Source: Litoditis marina (taxonomy: Eukaryota; Nematoda; Chromadorea; Rhabditida; Rhabditidae). From it: DNA of 64,000 bases. The position numbers and the translations under genes were made by a program. Location: contig OZ038433.1 of assembly GCA_964036275.1 (NCBI GenBank), positions 49,426,605 through 49,490,604 on the forward strand, read 5' to 3'. The notes under the pieces were generated by a model. That model saw only the letters and a program-made list of their open reading frames with translations, was not told the DNA's origin and did no database searches. This document shows positions 35,601-46,000 of this stretch, in pieces. Every line of letters starts with the position of its first letter. Positions within the stretch are counted from its first letter, which is position 1.

Positions 35601-38600
35601 ATATTACGCAAATAAGGAGAAGTTAGACGGTTGTACAAAATGCCGTGGGGCAGATTGTAAATCGCAATGGGTCAGACGGTAAAAGCTCCATATTCGTGTC
35701 TGGTGTCCTTTAAGATTCTTAATTTAAGGAAAAGAGGATACAGATCAGACGTTTACAAGTTTAAATTAGAATATAAGTAGATGTGCCAATCCAATTAACT
35801 GAGTCACTGAGTTGGAGATTTAGAGAAGAAGAGGAGAGTAAAATTGGTTGGTTACGCGCAGCCACACGGCGCCGCGAATCTACTCTAGTCTCCGACAGTT
35901 CAATAAAAAAATTGATGGAACGAGCATTTATATTGCGTCATTTGGGGCTGGCATATATCATCTTAACCCTACGTAAGCCATTTTTTCCTAAACAAGAGAT
36001 TAACGTTCGGATCACAGCCTGAATTTCGTATCTGTGATTACTGTGAACAATGATTTTAAAGTGGCAAGTTATTATTTACATTTACATTATTCGCTTCACT
36101 ATTGGTGAGGAAAACGTATAATCTTCAAGGGGTGTGGACAATTTTTCGGTGTCATCTGGTTCTATTGTGTTATTTACAGTTGCGACAGCTGTGTCTGGAT
36201 GTAACTCATCGCATATTGGGCCAGATTGAGCTGGGGCAATGGGTAAGATCATCCTTTCTACCGAGAGTTTTATGAGAGTCGGGGAGCATTTAGCATCCAG
36301 TTATCATATGTTGATATAACCCGATGCTATTTTGTGAAAACTGCATTTAAAGTAGGACGGTTATGTGGAATAATCCCGACGCACCGGTCCTCTGAAATGC
36401 AATTGAAAAATGTATTGCAGTTCAAAGGACCGATACGTCGGGATTGGTCAGATCTAGTCCCCTACACTAGTAGAACGACCATGTGGACCAATCCCGACGT
36501 AACGGTCCTTTAAACTGCAATTGAAAAATGTGTTGCAGTTTGAGGACTGAAGCGTTGAGATTGGTTTACATCCACATAATCGTCCTACTTGAAGTCTTAT
36601 CCAATACTTAAGTGCGCGCACATAACCGCCAAACCACCCTTTTCAATATAATTTCTCCTTTTTTCCAGGAGAACTTCAGCATCTTCTTGATTGGCCTGTG
36701 TGCGGACATCAATGGCTGTGTAGCTACACAGACAGAAGCTATTGCCGACGCCTACAAGTTTCTGGCAGAGTTTGCGAGGTCGGCAAATGAAAGGTGAGTC
36801 GGACTCGACGGTTTTATAGAACACGTGAAACACTGGAGCATACACCAGCAAGGTTCGACTATTCGACGAAAAGTGCCACGTTTTCAGATTGGAAAACGTA
36901 GAAATAAATGATTTTGCATCGAAAGTAGACAAGTCATCTCGTTTTCGGCGTGAACGTAGCCCATCTTTCGTGGTTTTTTTTTAGCCATTCGTACAATTTT
37001 AACCAGTTGCTAAATTCTGGGTATGGGTGAGTAGGATTCAAAGAACTTATAGAACAAGTGAAATTCTCTAGTTATTCACTCGATTTTCGATTAACCGTCT
37101 ATGAATGGAACCATTTTTGAGTTTCAGTTTCAGCTGTACTGAATATGTTACCTGTTGACTAGATAACGCACACATCAGTGAGACGAAAGTTGTTCCTATT
37201 TAAAATATGTCAAGGTTTCCTGATATTGCCTCACAAATAGGCAATTTTTTGTTTGAAAATGATACCTATGGCGAATTTCTCTGACTATTTGGACAACGTT
37301 GCGGGATTATAAATCAGCTGAATGTTCCAGGTTTCCTATGTCAGTAAACGAGCTGCCCCTGGTTTCTAGCCTCCGAGAAAAGACTAGTGGATCTTCGGAT
37401 AATGAACGGGTTCAACTGTTATTGAAAATGACAGAAGAACAAATGGAAACTGTAATGATTGGCGAGCAAATGCAGAGAATAAGGTGTGTTGCATTTTTAT
37501 AAGTTCTATCGATAATCAAAAATGGTTTCAAAAGAGAAGATGAGTAGATTATTTTGTTTCAATGCGGGGATACGTTAACAACCTTTATGAATATGTTCAG
37601 AAACTTGATAAACAGTACTTAGGCATGTCAATTGTAACAGAATCAGGTTTTTCAGGCGACTCACATAATTCAATGTCGAAGCTTAGTCTTACTGATGTTC
37701 GTAGAATATTCAGACCTCAGAAATTCAGTTTTCATTGTGTTGGTATGTTGAATTTGTGAATTGAGTTCAAAATTTGATGGAATTAGTTTGAAGTTTGTTG
37801 CAGACAGGAGATGATGAGCAGCCTGTGTGGTACCAGCCCCGAGGTAGACTTGGGCGTCACCATTTCCCGAGAGGACATGCCAACTCCCATCCCGCAAACC
37901 CCGGAACAGTCGACAATGGTCAGTGGTTTTCAGGTGAATTCTATATCTAACCTGGTTTTTGGGTACCCTAACCGGTTTTTGATAACCCTTTTCAGGGTAC
38001 CTCAGTCGGTAACCAGTTAGTAACTTGAAATTAAACACCGGTTACCTGGTTTTCTAATGCAAATTGTGGTTTTCATCTTTGGTCTGTACGGTGAACGGAT
38101 TTCAATTTTAGGTTACCTAGCAGGTACCCGGGTACCTGTGAGGTAACCTGAAAAAAGTTTCAAAAAAACTAGGTTACATGTAGAATTGGCATGGTAGTCT
38201 AATTCTTGTGCATTCAAATATACTGTTAGTCCATTGCACACTCGCGTGAAACATGATAAATACAGCAGATCTCAGAAACGTGCAGTGCACGATTCCCCAT
38301 CAAAATAAAAGTTATACGTGACTATACCATTTACTTCTAGTATAGATTGCACTTGTATCAATTTCAGTCGTTCCCTGATGAGACAGAAAATTCAGTCTTG
38401 CAAAACAGCGTGGTAAAGAAGAAGAAAAAAGGCAGCAAGAAGGTCAAGGTAGGTATAGTGTTGTTCAGTGCCACTGAGACTACTACAGTAAGACAGTATG
38501 ATAACTTGATAACGAACTTTTCACTGCGTTCAAATGACGTAGTTTCTGTTGGTGAGGTGAAAGATTTGTGCATTCATTTCTTATTCCGTATCACAACAAG

Positions 38601-40773
38601 GGTACGAAGATGATCACGAAAATGTCTGACTTCAGATAAGATACAGTCACTAAATCGAGTTCAAAATTTCGAGTGATGCTCTACTCAAAAATTTTTTGAG
38701 TTTTTCTTGAGTCGAGTTCTGAGTGCTCTTGGACCGAAAATCTCGAGTTGATGAGTTTTGGAAAATTTTCGAGTTTTCGAGTTTGGACAAATATTTGTTT
38801 TGTGTTTTCAGACACAATCGCTGGATTCGGCCATAGTGACAGATTTCGACTGCACGCTTGCCGATTCGGATTCAGTGTTCAACGAGACTACAGACTACAA
38901 CCAGAATGGAAATGGGAAGGGGTCTGCCGGCAGAAAGAGGGTACGTTCCCCGAAATGAACGCGACTTCTGACCAAGAGGGGTCGTGCTATTTGGTGGTGG
39001 TCATGTGCTATTTGGTTGTTTTAGCTTGGCGTGTGTTGATGTTTCTTCAAGATTCGTAACGGCTGGTTGATTGTTTCAGACATGTTTCTTAGTTTAAAAT
39101 TGTTTCATTTACCCTATATGTCAGTGCGTTTTCCAGAAATCAGATGTGCTCTGTGGATCCGAAAGTGATGTCACTAGCGTTGTAAAGAAAAAGAAGAAGA
39201 AAAACACCACAATTGAGGTATAGTTTTATGTAGTTAGTTTTTATAGTTGTCTGGCTCTTATATTTTGATACACTCAATATACGGCCAATTCTACAACTAA
39301 CCGGGTTTTTAGGTAACCTAATCCTTTTTTGGTAACCTCTTTTTCAGGTTACCTTGGTAGGTAACCTGGAAGTAACTCGACACAACAATTCGGTTACCGC
39401 TCAAAGTAACGGTAAAAACCACATTTTGCGTTAGAAAAACAGGTAACCGGTTTTTCATTTTAGGTTACCAACCGGTTACCTACTGAGGTCACCTGAAAAA
39501 TAGGTTACCAAAAAAGGTTAGGTTACCTGAAAACCCGGTTAGATATAGAATTCACTTCAATATGCTCGCTATTTGGCTTTTTCTCATATTCAATAGAGCC
39601 GAAACATACCTTTTTGTTCTGCACCTCTCCCCCCCCCCCCCCCCCCCGCTCTCTCATTTGTTTTTTATTCGGTTATTGTACTCGAGTTTCGCTCTCCATT
39701 ATGGTTTTTAGGCATACCCTAGTAAAGTTGTCTGAATAATCAGAAAAAATCGCAACACAAAGAAGAGAAATTCTGTCTATCTTTGATGCAAAATCATTCA
39801 ACATCACGGGTTGAACGTTGAAATCTAGAAACGAACTATTTTTCGTCGAGTAGTCGAACCTTACTGATGTCTGTTTTCAGCTGATGATTTCTGACGCCGA
39901 TGTTTCAACGATTTCAACTGTCAGCGATTGCGTCACAGTGAAGAAGAAGAAGAAACGGATAAAGGTTGGTGGCTATTCGGGGAAACTTGGTTGAACTTCG
40001 AAAGGTTAGGAAAGAGTTAAGGTTCTCTTTTAAAACTAAGAAGTTTGAACTTTTCTAGTAGCGTTCGTTTGAAGACCTCACAATGAATTGAGGACTTATT
40101 TTGTTCGAAAACTGAGGTCATTTTCAGTAACTTTGGTAATAATAAAACACATTTGAACATTTCTCGTAGCAAAACAATTGCATTTGATCTATTTCAATGA
40201 AAAACGGCTTCCCTGTCGGATAATCATACCTCAAAAACCTTACTGATATTTGGCTAGATGATGCTTACTATGTTTAATTATTAATGTGCTCATTCACACC
40301 CAGCTGTTTTTTTTCTGCTATTTTGTAAAATATTTGATTTCAGAGACTGAGTAGCTCGGGTTACGAAAGCATGAGCGGCAACGTGGTACGCGAGGCTGAA
40401 GTTCTTTCTGGTGGGCACTTCTGAGCTTTGCCTCCGATCTTTGATGTTTCTTAGCTCACGTATTTGTTTTTTTTTCTTTTAAATTTAGTTCATTATGTTC
40501 ATTTTACCACGCTTTCGTTAAATGAGTGTCTTCGCTTAGCACACACATGGAGCAGAAGTTAGTTTCATCTGCACTGAAAACCATTCAAATTACGAGTTAC
40601 AAATGTAGTATGCATCCAAAACTATTCTGATCACGACGTACAAATGGTTATTGTTCATAATCCTATATGAATTCGTTTCAGATGCTGCTCTATCTATATC
40701 AACTACGCCTGGAAGAAAGCTGCTGTCGGACAAGAAGAAGAAGAAAAGAAAACCGAAAACGCCTGGTTGTTGA
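32645..40773 (+). CDS. NEPRO-like protein with modular poly-lysine tail (tentative)
   Basis: Exons: 32645-32681, 33327-33439, 33754-33843, 34991-35080, 35364-35462, 36180-36242, 36669-36793, 37331-37483, 37804-37933, 38368-38448, 38812-38940, 39137-39217, 39881-39964, 40344-40410 and 40682-40773; 477 residues, all in phase. Residues 1 to about 210 are helical: FWRKFRHVSAALRKYNQLDL, then YFYMLTPETIQYIAATYLTQ, then LCLDVTHRILGQ. The order and spacing recall nucleolus and neural progenitor protein (NEPRO), a nucleolar factor; I recall the family only loosely, so this is tentative. Residues 300-477 alternate acidic/serine segments with KKKKK blocks (VVKKKKKGSKKVK, VVKKKKKKNTTIE, VKKKKKRIK, DKKKKKRKPK), each in its own exon. 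Such tails suggest a nuclear or nucleolar location. Exon 9 may instead end at 37918 (GTCAGT donor), five codons shorter. Confidence 0.7.
32752..32878. repeat. Family A foldback element (copy 8) in NEPRO-like intron 1
   Basis: TTAGGACGAGAAAGATTAGT at the left and TTGGTCCACATAATCGTTC at the right. Inner arms CCTTCAAACTGCAAT and ATTGCAGTTCAAAGG. Confidence 0.85.
33025..33155. repeat. Family A foldback element (copy 9) in NEPRO-like intron 1
   Basis: TTTAAAGTAGGACGAGTATG at the left and CCACATAATCGTCCTTCTTT at the right, with the usual complementary core. Confidence 0.88.
33975..34107 (-). repeat. tRNA-derived SINE-like copy, reverse orientation
   Basis: Minus strand: CTAGTGGTCAAACGG, then AAAGTGGTAAGCGTTCGG, then a B-box-like GGATTTGATCCCC. 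The body with GCGGACCGCATGAGCTGGTA is shared with 30685-30812. Confidence 0.6.
34735..34850 (-). repeat. SINE 3' part, reverse orientation
   Basis: GTTAAAGTTAAAGTTACACC followed by GGAACTTGCAAGGGACAGTC and AAACTCTGTGAGGCAGA is the reverse complement of the 3' half of the SINE at 19952-20223. The tRNA-like head is missing. Confidence 0.65.
36346..36590. repeat. Two adjacent family A foldbacks with linker (copies 10 and 11), NEPRO-like intron 6
   Basis: Copy 10 runs from 36346 (TTTAAAGTAGGACGGTTATG) to about 36448. The linker AGATCTAGTCCCCTACACTA follows. Copy 11 then runs to 36590, ending CACATAATCGTCCTACTT. The same linker precedes the copy at 105-222. Confidence 0.85.
36836..36975. repeat. 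Family F element in NEPRO-like intron 7
   Basis: GCATACACCAGCAAGGTTCG, then ATTCGACGAAAAG, ATTTTGCATCGAAAGTAGAC and TCGTTTTCGGCG. Segments are shared, some in reverse, with 39712-39876 and in part with 29637-29735, 34600-34690 and 57585-57600. Confidence 0.55.
37936..38189. repeat. Family D element abutting a 5' splice site, NEPRO-like intron 9
   Basis: Starts GAATTCTATATCTAACC, the exact reverse complement of the right end of the copy at 39289-39553 (GGTTAGATATAGAATTC). The right end AACTAGGTTACATGTAGAAT mirrors other copies. The intron donor GTGAAT begins two bases outside it. Confidence 0.75.
39289..39553. repeat. Family D element, longest copy, NEPRO-like intron 12
   Basis: CAATTCTACAACTAACCGGG at the left mirrors CCCGGTTAGATATAGAATTC at the right. 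The interior consists of GGTTACC and GGTAACC in both orientations. Confidence 0.8.
39629..39647 (+). repeat. Poly-C tract (19)
   Basis: The longest homopolymer C run in the window; it lies in intron 12 of the NEPRO-like gene. Confidence 0.95.
39712..39876. repeat. Family F element ending just before a splice acceptor
   Basis: Left AGTAAAGTTGTCTGAATAAT and right GTAGTCGAACCTTACTG are imperfect inverted repeats. The right end stops a few bases before the TTTTCAG acceptor of exon 13 (39881). Confidence 0.6.
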
Positions 40774-41386
40774 CGCGAAAAAAACATGTTTACTCGTTGT
40801 TTATGTTTACAACCCCTTGTTGATAGGACTCATTGTTGTTTATTGTTTACTGTGGTCCTACAGCGCAGTTTGATGTTGTTTTCTGTTGATTTCATGTGTT
40901 GAAGTTCGTGTTTGTCAAGTTTGCAAAGCAATAATAATATTAAATAAGTTTGATTTGTTACCCTATTGGTTGATAGCCAAAAGTATTTATACCTGATTTT
41001 TCTCGGTGCAGTCTGTTTTCGAAAATGTTAATTCGTGAAGTCTTTGATTTCCGAAGTAATTGTTTCACGCGGATAGTAGAAATAGAGAAAGGGAAGTTCG
41101 CCATGGTTTTATGCCTTTCTTGTGCGTAGCAACTAGCAACCAGCGCGCTCTGCCAACAACATTCCGTACACCTATTCTTTGCCAGATGTCAAACGTAGGA
41201 CGACTTTGTTGGATGGTCCATTAATCCACCCTTTTTTTGTGAAATACGCAATTTTTAACTAATTTGATTCAACAATACTTGTCCCTTCACTTGTGAAACC
41301 TCACATACTATGCAGTTTTGTTAGTTTTGTAGTTTGGTTGTCCAGGGAAAACACCTAATTTTTAATGAATGTCTGTGGACAAAAAG

Positions 41387-41399
41387 CCCCCCCCCCCCC
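41387..41399 (+). repeat. Poly-C tract (13)
   Basis: Uninterrupted run of C in intergenic DNA. Confidence 0.95.
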
Positions 41400-41769
41400 T
41401 AAAGTCATTGCTATCCGCACCAACAATTTTTGTAGCCAGCTAGTTGTTTGTTCGTCAAACTAAACTCATTTCCTACCAGTCAATTAGACAGTGGCATTAC
41501 TTGGCGGCTTTTTTACTATTCCCTATCTTCTTTGGATCTCTCCTTTTTATTAATGTAGAAGTAGCCCGGTATTAACAATTAGTTGAGCTTGTCTAGACAA
41601 GCATAGTGTTTGTACCATATTCTCGATCTTCTAGTTGTTCTTCAAATTTATTGTCCTATGTGCTTTTGTGTTCTCTCTGTTTTTATCTCTCAATCATCAC
41701 GCTCTGTCCATGACATGTACTTCCCACGTGCATTACGCGCCACTAGCTGACCCTAGTAGAAGGGTGGCA

Positions 41770-42730
41770 CCATTTTCAGTTGGGGGAAGCCGTCTATATA
41801 TCATTCTCTCTTCTTATAGTTCTACAGATGGTTTGGTTATTAATAATGTAAATGTTATAAGTAAGTCAGCTGGGGAATGCCGTCTAGCTATCATTATCTC
41901 TTCTTATAGTATTATAGATGGCTTGGTTCGTATTGGTAATATTGTAAATGTTAAGTGAATGTTATTGGTGAAGGTGAATCCGTAGGGGAAATCCGCTATC
42001 TTTAATTCTATCTTACATATAGATGGTTCGCAAATCTTTTTTATTACATGAATTATTGATAATGTAACTATGATAATGGTGTATGGATCACATGTGCGAT
42101 ACCCCGGTTAGCTGACCGGGGGATTCTCAACTTTGTTCTTGTCTGGGCTGAGGAGACCCATAACTATTTCAAAATTGCTGTAGTTTCTGGCTAATTACCT
42201 AGAGGGAACCTATAACTTCTCGCCTTTTTCATGGGGGGATGCTTAACTCTTCCAACCCTTGAACCGACACTATCCCACCTATGGTATGGATTCCGTTAAA
42301 GTATATCAATGAGTTCAATTCAGTTGGGGAAAGCCGCCTATATATCAGTCTTACAGATGGTTATTGGTTTGTAAACCATATTCAAAAATATATTTGCTCT
42401 TCTCATAGTATTACAGATTGTTTGTAAATGTTGAGTGGATTTTACTAGTAAGTCAGTTGGGGGAAGCCGTCTATCTATAATTATCTTTTCTCATTGTATC
42501 ACGGATGGTTAGGTCATCAATAATGTAAATTTTAAGTGAATTTTATTATTAAATCTGTAGGGGGAAGCCGCATATCTTTCGCTTAGCAAACCACTGTTGT
42601 TGATAGTTATTAATTACGTATTGTAACTGTTTATTCTAAACTTCTATGGACATTATTAAGTCAGTAGGGGAATGCTGTCTTGCTGTCTATCATTTTCTCT
42701 CACAGATGGTTTGCAGACCACTTTTGTTGA
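41770..42730. repeat. Degenerate array of units of about 90-120 bp
   Basis: The block GTCAGTTGGGGGAAGCCGTC (with variants) recurs about seven times, near 41776, 41866, 41968, 42322, 42446, 42546 and 42660. Each is followed by a tatcatt-tctctt-tatagt-acagatggtttg sequence and usually aataatgtaaatgtt. Spacing is irregular. Confidence 0.8.
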
Positions 42731-43069
42731 TTGATGTTGATTAAGATAGTAAATTGTATAATAAAACATTGGCGAATAAATAATTATCAAAATGCATTAC
42801 ACTTGCTACCGGAAACTCAAACCATTTGTGATTTTTTTATCACAATCGTGTACAGTGTACTTTGTGCCCCCTTTCTTGCAGTTGCAGCTGGTATGATTCA
42901 CACTCTGTTTCTGCAGTTGTGTTTCATATTCATACCGTTTCGAAGTGTATATCATATTAGTTGTAGACGTTTTATAGCTGTTATTACTAGGTATATTGAT
43001 GCTCGATTTTTATATGAATGTTCTTATAAGCACGATTTCAGGTTCTTCGTGTTCCTGGAGGTTTCGGTT

Positions 43070-46000
43070 ATGCTGGACTCGGTTGTCTCACTTTTTTCGG
43101 CGGTTAGTTTTTTCTGTCGTTTGTGGAGTTTTCTCATGAATATACGAATTCTCTCGTTTAGTTTATGGTAAGTAAGTATGTAAATAATGTAAAAATGTAA
43201 CTTAGATGCAGTTCATAATGTAATATGTACTCATCTGGACTCTGCAAACTTGACTTTCAAAAAGTAATTCCTTGGAAAAGTTATTTTCTCGGACTTTCCA
43301 ACTTCGTATATATATTCAAAATTCAAATGAAAGAAAGTGTTCCAAATTTTTAGCTGTGTCTGTCTGTTTCAGTTGCCGCTCCACTATGCTATTGAAGCCA
43401 TTCTAGTGGCGACTGTCATCTATCTGGTGGTATTCCGTAAAAAGGCGAAGAAGAACGAGTATTCGGTGAAATTGACGGAGAAGGTTGGTTATGAAGAATA
43501 TGAAGTCATGTTTTAGTTGGTTACAGTATACAGTATTTATCGAGAAAGTTGATCAGATAGTTTATTCTGACGTTTACATTGCTTTTTTGGCTCTGAGAGA
43601 CTTGGTGAATGTCTGATTTGTTGATGTTTAGAAGTATTTAAATTTACAGAATTGTTTGACGTCGCTTTGTAATGATTCGTTTGCAATAGTATTGTATCGT
43701 CGTTATTTTGTTTTTCTCAAGTTTTAGTGTCACTGTATGAGAAAATATAAGAAAACAGAAACATGAATCAGTGCCCTGCCAAAAAAGTCAACTTTCATGA
43801 GATGCGATTTTCTCGTTTCCAGCAAAAGGACGAGTTGATAGCCGAGTGGAAACCGGAGCCGCTGGTACCGGAAACACCGCAGGACCATCCTATTCTCAAC
43901 CCGAAGTTTGCAGACGGGTAGGTTCTTTTTCCAATCACGATCCTATCACCAAAGTAACCTACGCCAAAGTAACCGACGTGAACGAAGGTAGTCTTTTTTG
44001 TGCACCTTTCTGAGCTCATTTGTTTGAATCAGTAGTCGTGTTTTTGTCGGTTTCCTTCCACTACTGTGCATTTATTTTGTAAATGGTAAAATATTTATAA
44101 AACTTTGAACTGTCAATTTTTGATCACTAAAAGAAAGAACTTTTTTTACGTTCGTTAAGGTTTTCTGAAAAGTAGCTAGTTTTTCCACACATATATGATG
44201 CTGCTTGTGAGAACTGCCCGGAAAACAATTAGTTTTTTCACCAGCGAAAACTGGCTGTCAACCAGATGACAATCTGGTGAATTCATTCTGCTTATTATCA
44301 GCTGTTGATTCATGACAGTTTTTTTTTAGAAAAATGACAAAACTTGTAACTATCGAAGGAAAGGAGTATCTGAATATGGCCACGTCTAACTTCCTCGGTT
44401 TCGTTGGAGAGAAGAGAATTGAGGTAGGAGACTATGGAACCTATTAAAATTAAACTCTTTTTCAAAACTGTGTATTTTGAGACGTGTATTCTAACTGTTC
44501 TCAGGGTTGTAACACATGGGGTTCCGAAGGTCTGGTATTCATGAGCTATACAATTCACCAAATTTTATTTTATTTCTGTTGTCCAATTGGCACTATTTCT
44601 ATTTCGTGACGGTTCATAATCAACGTATCAACTGTTTTGCGCTAGAAACACAGTTTTGTTACGATTTGACGTCATATTCTGAATCTGATTAGTGAACCAT
44701 TTGCTTGAGTTTAATATATATGGCGAACAAATTTTCCGAGAGTAGTCAGAGCAATTTCGTAATAACTTGACATTGTGTTCTGAAACTGAATATTGAAACA
44801 TTTGCTTACAGGAGGTGGCGAAGAATACCATCTACAAGTACGGTGTCGGCTCGTGCGGCCCACGCGGATTCTACGGAACGGTCGACGTACATCTAGATCT
44901 GGAAGCCGATCTCGCCAAGTAGGTCGCAGACTAGGGCACTAGGGATTCCTATATACAGACTCTTGAGCATTACTTGTTGAAAGTAAATTCAGACATGGTA
45001 ATGCTATATTTGGCTAGTTTTCGCTGTGACGTTTCTAAACATTTGCACTCTGTTTACAAAAGCTTTGATCAAGAAAATGATGCAAATGCAAAAAAAAGTT
45101 CCGTGTATTTCCAGATTCATGGGCTGTGAGGAGGCGGTTCTGTACAGTTATGGCTTCGCCACCATCGCCAGTGCCATACCGGCCTATTCTAAGAAGGGTG
45201 ACGTCATTTTTGTCGATAAAGGTAGGTTTTCCCGGGAAATCATACGTAAAATAGTTCCCTACCGGGCTAACAGATGTGAGCATGAGCGAAACCGAAAAGT
45301 GAGCATGTGTAAGCGAAAAGTACGATGCAATCGCATTTTTATCTTGAATTATGCCTTTTCAACAGTAATAAACTAAAATTATCCCGAAAAATGAGCATAC
45401 GTCCATCGAAGTCTAGCAAAAGTGAGCATTAGTCAACATCGAAATGAGGGTTTAGTTTACGTATGCGGGAAATGAAGTTTGTTTGATTTGTTACGCATAT
45501 GGATACGTGAAAACAAATGAAATTAGAAGTGGAGAAGACGGGTAGAAACAGAATAAAACTCAGAATGCAGTGGTGAGGTGAGGAATACGCTTGGCGGCTA
45601 GTAACCCGCTACCAAAGCGCTAGTGGAGAGGCGGGCTAGTAGGAGGTTGGTAGACATTTAGTAACCATCTAGTAGTGATTCGATAGCAGTTTAGCTTAAA
45701 CACATGAATTAGAAGCTTTGCGAATTGTTTATAGGTGAAAGTTCGAGTCTAGTCTCCAGACTACCGCGGTAGGAACATAAAATCGTTCAAACGCCCAGTA
45801 AGCTGTCACTTCAGCACAATGTTTCACCGCCTATATATGCCCTGCAGGGGCGCGTTCCTTCGCTAGTGCTGAGATCATACTACGATGAGCGTTATCTTGA
45901 AAAGTGAAGTAATTCAAATACACGCAAAGACATATAACGGCAAGAAAAGAAACCAGCAGACGACAAACATCTAACTATTGCTTAACCTTATATTTTTCCT

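Larger units (their letters stand above)
40774..43069. other. Intergenic stretch upstream of sptl-1
   Basis: No supportable gene. It holds a 13-base poly-C tract (41387-41399) and a degenerate repeat array (41770-42730). Long frames at 41635-41958 and 42731-43171 are not supported as genes. Confidence 0.55.

Noticed and set aside
42731..43171. 146-codon plus-strand open frame with hydrophobic stretches
   Set aside because: It overlaps the first exon of sptl-1 in another frame, has no recognised motif and has no splice support.
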